DNA of 16,224 nucleotides from Boseongicola sp. SB0675_bin_26 (GCA_009843725.1 VYCX01000496.1:2442-18665), one strand, 5' to 3'. Positions 1 to 6,446 are shown, counted from the stretch's first letter. Notes: generated by a model not told the origin, from the letters alone. Program-made: numbers and translations.

Positions 1-62
1 TCCCTGGTCCCTGGTCCCTGGTCCCTGGTCCCTGGTCCCTGGTCCCTGGTCCCTGGTCCCTG
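1..62. repeat. 7-bp tandem repeat at the left contig end
   Basis: The unit TCCCTGG is repeated head to tail almost nine times without visible variation and runs off the left edge. The repeat decays at the base after the last TCCCTG. From the next base to about 284 I see no convincing gene: open frames there lack codon-usage or motif support. Confidence 0.95.
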
Positions 63-274
63 AAGAGGCTTGCCGGGAGCTGTTGCGTGTCAAGGCCTTT
101 TTCATCGTTTCCGCCATTTTCCTTGCCGGCCTGCCAACGGGCAGGTCCCGTTGGTCTTCTCGAGTTCCGGACCGGACCATTGCCCGGATTGCCCTGCCGT
201 TCAAGGGCGGGCGAGCCGCTTGCCGAACGGCCGGGCCGCAACGGAATCCGACTTGCCGAGGAAGTTCTCGCGGG

Positions 275-817
275 CTAGCGAAGAATGATGGCACGAGGTC
301 CCGGAACAAGGATCGACGAACGCGGACGGCTGTGGACCGCCGACGGCAAGCGGGCCGCGGCGGGCATGCATTGCACGGCGGAACACGAGGGACCTATGGA
401 CCCGCCGGGCCAGGACATGGAGATCGACAGGCCAAGGCGACCCTGCTCGAACTGCGGCCAGACGTTCCAGCCGACCGGGAGACGGCGCATGCTGTGCCGG
501 GCCTGCTGGTACAAGACGTGACCCCAAGCGGCGATCTTCGCGACGAGGCATTCCATGCCCCGGTTCCCCTTCACGAAATTGCAGTGCCCGCACGGCAGCC
601 CCAGGTTGCAGATGTGGTCGCCGCCGCCCTTGGAGCGTGGCGTGACGTGATTGACGGCCAGGCAGCTGGTCTTGAAGCGGGTCCGGCACCCGAAGCGTTG
701 CGGGCGACCGGCTGGTGGGCTGGACGTGAACGGAAGCTCCGGGTGCGGCGCCGCGGCGAGCAGGCCGCAATGGCGAAGATCGACAGGAAGCGCGAGTGCG
801 GGATGGAGACGCGGCAT
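275..817 (-). CDS. HNH endonuclease (C-terminal end uncertain)
   Basis: The frame carries a clear HNH core, NHVTPRSKGGGDHICNLG followed by LPCGHCNFVKGNRG (roughly positions 550-665), with the His, Asn and CxxC-type cysteines expected for a zinc-stabilised beta-beta-alpha metal nuclease. The core and its flanks have strong GC third-position bias. I take the ATG at 817, which gives a natural N-terminus but has no visible Shine-Dalgarno. Family-like sequence seems to end near position 500, yet the frame has no stop until 275, so its 3' end runs antisense to the zinc-ribbon gene at 285-521. Either the protein has an extra tail of about 75 residues without recognisable features, or a frameshift or deletion removed the original stop. 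It could be a solitary homing-type nuclease or a restriction-like nuclease. The sequence does not decide. Confidence 0.6.
   Translation of the reverse strand: MPRLHPALALPVDLRHCGLLAAAPHPELPFTSSPPAGRPQRFGCRTRFKTSCLAVNHVTPRSKGGGDHICNLGLPCGHCNFVKGNRGMECLVAKIAAWGHVLYQQARHSMRRLPVGWNVWPQFEQGRLGLSISMSWPGGSIGPSCSAVQCMPAAARLPSAVHSRPRSSILVPGPRAIILR
285..521 (+). CDS. small zinc-ribbon protein
   Basis: This 78-residue basic protein has two CxxC knuckles in its C-terminal third (CSNCG, then CRACW, separated by 14 residues), followed at once by the stop. That spacing suits one structural zinc, as in small zinc-finger or zinc-ribbon proteins that bind nucleic acid or act as adaptors. The N-terminal 45 residues look unstructured. 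Codons are GC-rich at the third position throughout. The start could be either of the two adjacent ATGs at 285 and 288. It is transcribed toward the deaminase gene and overlaps the 3' end of the minus-strand HNH frame. No specific function can be assigned. Confidence 0.55.
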   Translation: MMARGPGTRIDERGRLWTADGKRAAAGMHCTAEHEGPMDPPGQDMEIDRPRRPCSNCGQTFQPTGRRRMLCRACWYKT

Positions 818-1442
818 GGGTGAACGCGGCGCCTTCCGGCTTCCCGAGGACGCCGGGGAGAGGGCGCGTCTCCTGTCCCGGCTCCTGGAAACGATCGAGA
901 ACGACATCGTTCCGCTCACGACGCGCGGCGTTGCCGCCGGCAACAAGGTCTTCGGCGCGGCGCTGCTGATGAAGTCGGACCTGAGCCTCGTCCTGGCGGA
1001 AACGAACAACGAAGTCCTCAATCCTCTCTGGCACGGCGAGATGCAGTGCCTGAAAGCCTTCTTCGAGCTGAAGGAGCGCCCTCGCACGGACGAGCTGCTG
1101 TTCCTGTCGACGCACGAGCCCTGCTCCCTGTGCCTCTCTGCCATCACGTGGGCCGGCTTCGACAACTTCTTCCACCTGTTCAGCCACGAGGACAGCCGCG
1201 ACGACTTCGCGATCCCGCACGATCTCAGGATCCTCCGGGAGGTCTTCGGTCTCGATGGCGGACGCTACAGCCGAAGCAACGCGTACTGGTCGTGCTGGAG
1301 CATCACGGACGAGATCGCCCGGCTTGGCGATGACGCGCGCGCGCCGCTGGCCAGGCGGTCGGCGCGGATCGCCAGCCTCTACCAGGGACTGTCCGAGACC
1401 TACCAGGCCACGAAGCACGCCTCCGCGATCCCGCTGCGCTGA
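816..1442 (+). CDS. CMP/dCMP-type nucleoside deaminase family protein
   Basis: This 208-residue protein has the zinc-dependent deaminase signature: HGE at residues 73-75 (zinc-binding His73 and proton-shuttling Glu75) and PCSLC at 102-106 (zinc ligands Cys103 and Cys106). The fold family hydrolytically deaminates cytosine-, guanine- or adenine-containing substrates. Substrate here is unknown, but the long conserved C-terminal part after the catalytic core (a segment around AGFDNFFHLFSHED, then NAYWS) suggests a stand-alone metabolic or nucleotide-pool enzyme rather than tRNA-editing TadA. I chose the ATG at 816 because GGAG lies about 8 bases upstream and the frame before it has no family features. 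It is convergent with the NYN gene. Its start codon shares CATG with the proposed ATG of the HNH gene on the other strand. Confidence 0.85.
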   Translation: MGERGAFRLPEDAGERARLLSRLLETIENDIVPLTTRGVAAGNKVFGAALLMKSDLSLVLAETNNEVLNPLWHGEMQCLKAFFELKERPRTDELLFLSTHEPCSLCLSAITWAGFDNFFHLFSHEDSRDDFAIPHDLRILREVFGLDGGRYSRSNAYWSCWSITDEIARLGDDARAPLARRSARIASLYQGLSETYQATKHASAIPLR

Positions 1443-1532
1443 CGCGGACCCTCGCCAATGGCGTGACGCGACGGATCCCGGCCTCCCTCGACCGGCCGCG
1501 ACATGCCGGAATCCTGCCCGGTCCGGTGGCGG

Positions 1533-2303
1533 TCACGCCGGCGGCCCCTTCCCTGCCCCGACGCCCTTCGGACGGGCGACCTTGCGGCGGACATGGACGG
1601 CGTCCGTCCCCTTGCGGACGTCGAAGCCCCCCGCCCGCTCGACAAGCGTGCTCAGGTTCGCGCAGCCGTAGCTGCGGGGATCGAAGTCGGGATGCGCGCC
1701 CTGGATGCGCTGCCCGACGCTGCCGAGGTTCTCCCAGCCGTCCGCGTCCGGCTCCCCGATCGCGCCGGCGATGATCTTGCGCGCCCTGGCTGGCGGCTCC
1801 TTCCTGCGCGCCGCGCCCTTGGCCGGAGCCTCTCCGTCCTTCCTCCCCTCGGGTTCGGCCTCCAGGAGGTTCTCGACGTAGATGAAGAGGGTGCACGCGT
1901 TGCGAAACGCCACCACGGACTTTCGCTCGCCAAACCCGAACACGACGAGACCCTCCTCACGAAGGCGCTGGGCCAGCCGCGTGAAGTCGCTGTCCGAGCT
2001 GACCAGCACGACCCCGTCGAGCGTTCGCTTGTGCATGAGATCCATCGCGTCGATGACGAGGGCGATGTCGGAGGCGTTCTTGCCCCTCGAGTTGCTGCGC
2101 TGCTGGTGCTGGAGGATCGCGAGCGACTTGACCGCCGCGTCCCATCCGGCAAGCCGGCCGCCCGAGAAGTCGCCGTAGATGCGCCTCACGTTGGCCTCGC
2201 CCAGCTTGACGATCTCGTCGAAGATCGCCTGCGCGTGCCTGGCGCTGGTGTTGTCGGCGTCGATCAGGACCGCGAGGCTGCGCGTTTCCGATGGTCTCGG
2301 CAT
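1533..2303 (-). CDS. NYN-domain and OST-HTH/LOTUS protein, predicted RNase
   Basis: The 256-residue protein has an N-terminal NYN (PIN-like) nuclease domain at about residues 8-148. Acidic residues sit where the metal site should be: Asp15, Asp17 and Asn18 in LIDADN, Asp85, and Asp104 and Asp106 in SSDSDF. A charged linker follows (about 150-170), then an OST-HTH/LOTUS-like domain at about 172-245, containing GWENLGSVGQ and SYGCANLSTL. Bacterial proteins of this LabA/MARF1-like design are thought to cleave or process RNA, with LOTUS guiding RNA or protein contact. The ATG at 2303 has GGAGGA seven bases upstream, a near-ideal ribosome site, so the longer open frame to 2462 (which enters the IS-end repeat) is not used. 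It may be one of several nucleic-acid enzymes in this cluster. Substrate is unknown. Confidence 0.88.
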   Translation of the reverse strand: MPRPSETRSLAVLIDADNTSARHAQAIFDEIVKLGEANVRRIYGDFSGGRLAGWDAAVKSLAILQHQQRSNSRGKNASDIALVIDAMDLMHKRTLDGVVLVSSDSDFTRLAQRLREEGLVVFGFGERKSVVAFRNACTLFIYVENLLEAEPEGRKDGEAPAKGAARRKEPPARARKIIAGAIGEPDADGWENLGSVGQRIQGAHPDFDPRSYGCANLSTLVERAGGFDVRKGTDAVHVRRKVARPKGVGAGKGPPA

Positions 2304-2404
2304 TGGGTTCTCCTCCGAACGTTGCTCCTGTCCGTCGCGTGGCCGGATCCGGTCGCGGCGGGCCTCGTGCTCCGGGCTGACGGCCTCATGCGCAAGCCCG
2401 ATGC

Positions 2405-2478
2405 GGAGTCGCGTGAAAGCTGACCCGCTTCCTGGAGTGATTCGCGTCCAAATCTGACCCACCCCGGATCAGGAGAAG
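2405..2478 (-). repeat. IS21-like terminal sequence, copy A (no transposase)
   Basis: Read on the minus strand, it contains two tandem related units, GGGTCAGATTTGGACGCG and GGGTCAGCTTTCACGCG, spaced as in copy B at 7263-7336. The two copies are highly similar and in the same orientation. Multiple terminal GGGTCA-TTT-GACGCGAATCA repeats resemble ends of IS21-family elements as I remember them. No istA or istB is present, so this is a solo end or a remnant. Confidence 0.7.
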
Positions 2479-2587
2479 ACTCGTCTCCGGACATGCCACG
2501 GCCAAGCACGGAGCTGGCAGTCCGAAAACGCGCCCTCGGGAAGAGTCCGGCTTGACCTGCACAGCGCCAGGAACTACGCCGTCGTCC

Positions 2588-2662
2588 GCGGGTGTAGCTC
2601 AGTGGCAGAGCACGGGCCTTCCAGGCTTGAGACGGGGGTTCGATTCCCACCCATCCGCTCCA
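2588..2662 (+). tRNA. tRNA-Gly (anticodon UCC), irregular T arm
   Basis: Cloverleaf parts are readable: acceptor GCGGGTG pairs with CATCCGC (one G-T), D arm GCTC/GAGC, anticodon stem CGGGC/GCTTG (two G-T pairs) around loop CTTCCAG with anticodon TCC, T loop TTCGATT, and encoded TCCA at the 3' end. The T stem is poor: GGGGG against CCCAC gives one G-A mismatch, and one extra base lies before the acceptor strand. This could be a degenerate or specialised mobile-element tRNA or an integration-site relic. A weak promoter (TTGACC at 2552) precedes it. Confidence 0.8.
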
Positions 2663-2754
2663 GTTTGGTTCAGCCGGCCCGGCGCACTTCCAGCTGGAGG
2701 CGGTTCCCGCGCGCCCCGGGCATTCGGGCGGGACCCACCCGGCGGAACCGCCCC

Positions 2755-3027
2755 TCAATCGACGTATCCCTGCTGCCCCACGACGAGCTCGTGCGTGATG
2801 CCAGGCCCGCTCTCGGCCAGGGCCCGGAAGGCGTCCTCCCACGCCTCGGCCTGAAAGATCCGCCTGTCGAAGGCCTCGCACGGGCAGTCGCTGTCCGCGA
2901 TTACGTCCGCACAAAATGACAACAATTCGGACAGCGTCTCGCAGTCCTTGCGGGACAGCTTCACCCGGACCGTGTCCTCGCCGTCGTTTGCGACGCGATC
3001 GTTCGCGCCGGGCGCGTCATCGTTCAT
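2755..3027 (-). CDS. small acidic protein of unknown function
   Basis: I do not recognise this 90-residue protein. It is acidic, rich in Asp and Glu, with a predicted helical middle (KDCETLSELLSFCADVIADS) and no signal peptide or membrane segment. The ATG at 3027 has AGGGGG about six bases upstream and overlaps the stop codon of the zinc-ribbon gene (ATGA), so the two are probably translationally coupled in one operon and may act together. The open frame, ribosome site and overlap support it as real. Function is unknown. Confidence 0.7.
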   Translation of the reverse strand: MNDDAPGANDRVANDGEDTVRVKLSRKDCETLSELLSFCADVIADSDCPCEAFDRRIFQAEAWEDAFRALAESGPGITHELVVGQQGYVD

Positions 3028-3425
3028 TTCGTCCCCCTTTCGTCGTCATCCTCGGCTTCCAGCCAGCGGACGTCCTGGATGCGTTGCGCGCCGCAGCGAC
3101 CGCAGCGCATCGAGGCAACGGCGTCGCGAACGCGGGTTTCCTCCCCGTGCCGGGCGACGAGGGCGAAGACCGGAACCTCGCCGGAATGGCCGCAGCCGCA
3201 AGTGATCCGGAGCCTGCCGCCGCGGAGACGGCCAAGGCGCCGTCCGTCGCAGCGAACGCCCCTGCCCTCACGACCGGCTGTCACGGGAAGGACGGTTCCG
3301 GCGGAATCGCCTTTGCGGGCGGGCTTGGCGGCCGGTTTCAAGGATGCGCGCGAATGTCCGAACCTGCTCGACGCGATTCGACGTGACGGGCCGAAGGGCC
3401 CGGACCGGCTTTGCTGCGCTGTCAT
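3024..3425 (-). CDS. zinc-ribbon protein (copy 1), N-terminus uncertain
   Basis: The C-terminal 65 residues form a zinc-ribbon-like module: CGCG, then VFALVARHGEETRVRDAV, then CGRCG, ending QRIQDVRWLE and an acidic tail. The paired cysteine knuckles and intervening helix suit a small nucleic-acid-binding or adaptor domain. The first 65 residues are low-complexity and basic, so the true start may lie inside rather than at the ATG at 3425 (GGAG about 11 bases upstream). The stop overlaps the start of the acidic protein gene. A second, broken copy of the same module lies at 4829-5158, so this family has been duplicated on the element. Confidence 0.65.
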   Translation of the reverse strand: MTAQQSRSGPFGPSRRIASSRFGHSRASLKPAAKPARKGDSAGTVLPVTAGREGRGVRCDGRRLGRLRGGRLRITCGCGHSGEVPVFALVARHGEETRVRDAVASMRCGRCGAQRIQDVRWLEAEDDDERGTK

Positions 3426-3452
3426 TGGAACTCGTCTCCGGACGCCGCTAGG

Positions 3453-3866
3453 TCAGTGACGCGTCCGGGGATCGAAAACGTCCTCCAGCGTCTCGGCGAC
3501 AAGCAGCGCTTCGAGCCAACGTTCGAGGGCGTCCGCGTCCGCGGACTGGATCTCGTCGACACGGGCCTCCGGAACTTCCCCAAACTTCTTTCGGGTCAGT
3601 CGAAGCAAGGATTCGGCCTTTCCTTCAGCGCGACCTTTGGTAAACCCGCGCGTTTCCCCTTGTTCCAGGAGTGTTTCAGCTATCGTTTCCACAATCGCCT
3701 CCAGTTGGTAGTGTCCTTCGTTCCGCAGCTTCTTTCTCAGATCGTCCAGGCCCAGTTCGTAGACCCGGACAACGTATTCGAGCGCCCGCCGCCCAGCCGA
3801 GCGACTGGCCAGGTCCACCCGCTCCGTCGTTTTCGTCCAAGGCCGCGTCACAGGCCCGCTGGGCAT
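3453..3866 (-). pseudogene. C-terminal remnant of a DUF4351/Rpn-type nuclease gene
   Basis: The 137-residue frame resembles only the C-terminal part of Rpn (PD-(D/E)XK, recombination-promoting or putative-transposase) proteins: a helical segment with TIAETLLEQGE and the GRAEGKAESLLRL motif, then the DUF4351-like end KKFGEVPEARVDEIQSAD ... LERWLEALL ... TLEDVF. The nuclease domain of roughly 200 residues expected before it is missing. The frame instead abuts the end of the antitoxin gene, with a 19-base overlap. It is probably a truncated gene left by a deletion or insertion at the antitoxin border. Translation as a helical stub cannot be excluded. Confidence 0.65.
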
Positions 3867-4207
3867 TTTCGGTGATCTTGATCGACACCTGGCAGGTGTC
3901 CGAAGTCCGACAGTTCCACGCGCCCGCCGTCTGGAAGTTCGGCAATGAGGCGCAAGTCGCCTCCCATCGCCTCGACAACCTTCCGAAGTGTGGACACCAA
4001 AGTGTCGTTCCGTCTCTCCAGACGCGAAATGCCTTCCTGTCCGATGCCAAGCTCGGTCGCAAGCTCGACCTGCGTGATGTCAAGCCTTTTGCGGATTTCC
4101 CGCATGGTGGCCAGTTCCGTCCGCAGTTCGTCAGTGCGCACATTGATCCTATGCTGCATTTCCGGGCTTTGGCGTGCTTTCATTTCCTCCAGGCTTACAG
4201 TTTTCAT
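3848..4207 (-). CDS. XRE-family antitoxin, HigA-like
   Basis: This 119-residue protein has a helix-turn-helix of the Cro/C1 (XRE) type at about residues 45-66 (TQVELATELGIGQEGISRLE), followed by a short C-terminal strand region (DLRLIAELPDGGRVELSDFG). It follows the toxin gene by 72 bases, the order typical of higBA modules, and should neutralise the toxin and repress the operon. The final 16 residues after ELSDFG do not look family-like and probably come from the junction with the DUF4351 remnant. Its ribosome site (AGAGAG) is weaker than the toxin's. Confidence 0.88.
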   Translation of the reverse strand: MKTVSLEEMKARQSPEMQHRINVRTDELRTELATMREIRKRLDITQVELATELGIGQEGISRLERRNDTLVSTLRKVVEAMGGDLRLIAELPDGGRVELSDFGHLPGVDQDHRKCPAGL

Positions 4208-4244
4208 CTTGTCTCTCTGTCCTCTCTCTGGTTGTGCGGCGCAC

Positions 4245-4265
4245 CCCCAGGGCGGGACTCTGGGG
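4245..4265 (-). promoter_or_regulatory. hairpin in the toxin-antitoxin gap
   Basis: CCCCAG and CTGGGG form a 6-bp stem around a 9-base loop between the toxin stop and the antitoxin start. It has no T run, so it is not a standard terminator. It could tune the toxin-to-antitoxin expression ratio through RNA processing or attenuation. Confidence 0.3.
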
Positions 4266-4279
4266 ATGGCCGCAGCGGA

Positions 4280-4660
4280 TCATCCACTCTCGGTGGAAGT
4301 GGCTGTCTTGTCGGTTTCCTCCTCCAGGAAGCGGTCAAGTCTATCGTCGGCCGTCTCGATCAGCCTTCGATAGAATCGCGTCGACTTCATTCCCGACTTG
4401 TTGCCGGCTACGAGCAGGAGTGCCGTTCGTTCAGGCGTGAAGGCGAATGCCACGCGCCATGTCTTGCAATCGCCACGGCAACGAAGTTCCTTCATGTTGC
4501 TGTGTCTTGATCCCTTGAGCGTGTCGACGTGCGGTCGACCTAGGGTCGGTCCTTCCTCTTTCAGGATTTCGGCAATTGCCATGATCTCTACCTTGACCGA
4601 GTCCGCGCATGCTTCAAGTTCGAGCGCAAAGTCCTCGTGCAGATCGATCGGCCAATCCAT
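4280..4660 (-). CDS. RelE/ParE-superfamily toxin, Gp49/HigB-like
   Basis: The 126-residue protein matches the phage Gp49-like HigB pattern (PF05973). It has an N-terminal helix region, KELRCRGDCKTWRVAFAF as the central strands, then LLLVAGNKSG and RFYRRLIETADDRLDRFL at the end. Such toxins usually cleave mRNA in or near the ribosome and are countered by the downstream XRE protein. The ATG at 4660 has AAGGAGG just upstream, a strong site. The gene is first in a two-gene operon whose promoter carries a palindrome. On a plasmid the pair would act as a post-segregational maintenance module or a phage-response element. Confidence 0.88.
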   Translation of the reverse strand: MDWPIDLHEDFALELEACADSVKVEIMAIAEILKEEGPTLGRPHVDTLKGSRHSNMKELRCRGDCKTWRVAFAFTPERTALLLVAGNKSGMKSTRFYRRLIETADDRLDRFLEEETDKTATSTESG

Positions 4661-4721
4661 GCATCCTCCTTTCGTAACGAGGGTTTAGGCCACGGTGGCA
4701 CGCAAGTGCCTCCGCATGGAC

Positions 4722-4750
4722 AATATGGTCTGCCGACCATATGTGGTCAA
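4722..4750 (-). promoter_or_regulatory. toxin-antitoxin promoter with embedded operator
   Basis: Read on the minus strand, TTGACC (-35) and CATATT (-10) are 17 bases apart. A perfect palindrome, ATATGGTC-TGCC-GACCATAT (4723-4742), fills the spacer and overlaps the -10. A second overlapping dyad, GACCA-TATG-TGGTC (4735-4748), reuses one arm. This fits autorepression by the XRE antitoxin. Confidence 0.65.
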
Positions 4751-4828
4751 GAGCATACAGCAGATAGCGACAGGAAGCGAACGCGACGCGCAACGGGAAA
4801 TGGAGACGCTGAAAGCCGGTTTGCGTTC

Positions 4829-5158
4829 TCACGCGAGCCAACGGACCTCCTTGATCTGCCGCTTCCGGCAACTGCTACACCGGATCGAGCGGACGGCATC
4901 GCGAACGCGCGTTTCGCCGCCGTGTGTGGCAACGAGGTCCGCCACGGAAACGAGGCCTGCGTGTCCGCAGCTGCACCGGACATGGAGTGCCGTGCCGACG
5001 AGCAGGCTGAACCGACGCCCTTCAAGGCGGAGCGCCGTGCCCAGCTCGCAAGTGACAACTCGCGGGCAGCAGCCGCAGCCGGTTTGGTGCCACTGCCAAG
5101 GACATGCCCGTGCGCGGCCCTCAGCGGCGCGATGTTGCGGCGCTTGGCCCCGACATCA
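4829..5158 (-). pseudogene. zinc-ribbon gene copy 2, start lost or frameshifted
   Basis: On the minus strand a frame ending at the TGA at 4829-4831 encodes VRCSCGHAGLVSVADLVATH, GGETRVRDAVRSIRCSSC and RKRQIKEVRWLA, closely matching the C-terminal module of the zinc-ribbon protein at 3024-3425, including both cysteine pairs. Upstream the frame is open to the stop of the partition-partner gene (5156-5158) but contains no ATG, GTG or TTG. An ATG overlapping that stop (TGATG) opens a different frame that ends after 11 codons, so one frameshift would restore a coupled gene. Most likely this is a recently broken third gene of the parA operon. Initiation at CTG is an alternative. Confidence 0.55.
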
Positions 5159-5512
5159 CTCGCCCCTGCCCTTCGATTCGGTACCGTATTCCCTGAGCAG
5201 GAGGTCCACGGCGTGTTCCAATGTTTCGCCAAGTCCCCAGCCGTTGGCATCCGCCACCCGGCAGAACTGCTCTATCGTGTCCTGGCGGGACTTGATGTTA
5301 AACTGAACGTTCCTTCCCGTGCGTCGGCGGCGCGGCCTTCGCGCCGGCTCCTGGGGCTTGGGCTCCCGACTGGTGAAGCCGGACTCTTCAGCAGACCTAT
5401 GGGCGTCTGCCCGGGTCGTCCTGCGTTCGGATGGCTTGGCGGGGCCTGGCGTGAAGTCCTCGAGGCCATCAAGAGCCGCCCCGAACCCGAGATCCGCGCG
5501 TTCTGCTGTCAT
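5156..5512 (-). CDS. small plasmid partition/stability protein (ParA partner)
   Basis: This 118-residue protein starts with a disordered, charged N-terminus (about 1-70, ending in an Arg-rich stretch RRPRRRRTGRN). A C-terminal part NVQFNIKSRQDTIEQF ... ANGWGLGETLEHAVDLL resembles the small stability/partitioning determinants that follow parA on alphaproteobacterial plasmids, where a ribbon-helix-helix-like domain may bind the centromere. Its ATG overlaps the parA stop (ATGA), so it is translationally coupled. It would bind the upstream repeats and stimulate the ParA ATPase. The family assignment rests on context and the short conserved block. Confidence 0.75.
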   Translation of the reverse strand: MTAERADLGFGAALDGLEDFTPGPAKPSERRTTRADAHRSAEESGFTSREPKPQEPARRPRRRRTGRNVQFNIKSRQDTIEQFCRVADANGWGLGETLEHAVDLLLREYGTESKGRGE

Positions 5513-6180
5513 GAGGCTATCTCCTTCAAGGTGAATATGACCTCGCCCGCAAACTCCCGGGCATTGTCAACTGCCCTTTCAACGTTGCTGACTTCAGAAG
5601 CATCAAGGCCCCCAAGCGTCCCGCCGAATGCGAAAAGGTCGCGGAATGCCGCGCGCTCGACGAGGCGCGTCCGCAGAACCTTGATGCCGTTCAACTGAAG
5701 CTGGTCATGGACATTCCTCAAGGAGCGCGTGGTGACCGCGGCGCTGGTCCGCGCGAGGACCACTCGATGCGGAATGTCACGGCGCGCCAAGCGCGCCTGG
5801 TTCGCGATGAGGCGAATGGTTTTGGCCGCTCCCCTGGCGTCCATCGAGGATCCTTGTGTCGGGACAAGCACGAGGTCCGCGAGCCCGACGGCGTTGGCGA
5901 CCATGAGACTGGCCGTGCCTTCACAGTCGACGATGACGAATTGGCTCTCCCGGGACGCTTCCTCGATCCGGTCAATGACGGTGTCCTCGGAAATGTCGTT
6001 GACGATCGAGACGCTGTCCGGACGTCCGGGGAGGTTTCCCCAGGCCGAAATCCATCTCTCCGGGTCGGCGTCAATGACGGTCACGCTCGCTCCGCTCTCG
6101 GACAGCTGCGTTGCAAGGATCAGGGCGCAGGTTGTCTTCCCGGCGCCACCCTTGGGATTGGCGAACACGATGACGGACAT
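5509..6180 (-). CDS. parA: ParA-family partition ATPase
   Basis: The 223-residue protein has a deviant Walker A motif KGGAGKTT at residues 10-17, a Walker A' segment VTVIDADP with Asp37 and Asp39, and a Walker B strand FVIVDCEG with Asp85. The short length without an N-terminal helix-turn-helix indicates a type Ib-like ParA, for which the small partner protein, rather than ParA itself, usually binds centromere DNA and represses the operon. The ATG at 6180 has AAGGAG seven bases upstream. The gene is first in the operon, and its 5' region carries the TAGCT repeat cluster. It moves plasmid copies over the nucleoid using ATP. Confidence 0.92.
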   Translation of the reverse strand: MSVIVFANPKGGAGKTTCALILATQLSESGASVTVIDADPERWISAWGNLPGRPDSVSIVNDISEDTVIDRIEEASRESQFVIVDCEGTASLMVANAVGLADLVLVPTQGSSMDARGAAKTIRLIANQARLARRDIPHRVVLARTSAAVTTRSLRNVHDQLQLNGIKVLRTRLVERAAFRDLFAFGGTLGGLDASEVSNVERAVDNAREFAGEVIFTLKEIAS

Positions 6181-6202
6181 GGGCGACTCCTTCCAGCCAG
6201 AA

Positions 6203-6285
6203 AGCTATCCGATAGCTAGCCGCTAGTCAATGGTATAGGGTAGCTATCAAGAAAAGTGGCAGGTAGCCGGTAGCTACCAGCTAGA
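6203..6285. promoter_or_regulatory. TAGCT-rich repeat cluster upstream of parA (candidate centromere)
   Basis: Within about 80 bases there are a perfect dyad AGCTATC-C-GATAGCT (6203-6217), GCTAGCCGCTAG (6216-6227), GTAGCTATC (6240-6248), and GGTAGC followed by the palindrome GGTAGCTACC (6269-6278). A second block lies at 6421-6446. The region overlaps the likely parA promoter, as expected for a parS/parC site that also serves as operator. Confidence 0.7.
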
Positions 6286-6420
6286 GAAAGGCAGATGCAA
6301 GCAGGACGTGGTGTCCACCAACGCATTGTGGCTCCAAGCAATGCGTCACACCGGCCATCGCCGCGCAGTGGTCGAGTGCGCGCCTGGATCTCGCCTCTTT
6401 ACGGGGCGCGAAGGAGAAAA

Positions 6421-6446
6421 AGCTACTGGATAGCTACCGGATAGCT
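6421..6446. repeat. 11-bp iterons, second block of the partition-site repeats
   Basis: Two adjacent 11-bp units, CTACTGGATAG and CTACCGGATAG, are preceded by AG and followed by CT, so TAGCT recurs every 11 bases, about one helical turn. They match the motifs in the block next to parA and may be part of the same centromere. The rest of the region between 6181 and 6714 holds no gene I can support. Confidence 0.65.

Noticed and set aside
83..823. Long plus-strand frame of 246 codons from the left end
   Set aside because: It is a shadow opposite the HNH frame and across the zinc-ribbon gene, Arg- and Gly-rich and without motifs.
201..1418. 405-codon minus-strand frame over the deaminase
   Set aside because: It runs antisense to the deaminase, whose catalytic motifs and ribosome site are clear. 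High GC leaves few stops.
1503..2423. 306-codon plus-strand frame over the NYN gene
   Set aside because: It is antisense to the NYN-LOTUS gene, which has recognised domains and a strong ribosome site.
4637..5698. 353-codon plus-strand frame across the partition operon
   Set aside because: It is antisense to the partition partner and the zinc-ribbon remnant. No motifs.
6203..6446. CRISPR array in the TAGCT repeats
   Set aside because: The repeats are short, irregular and without uniform spacers. They fit a partition site.
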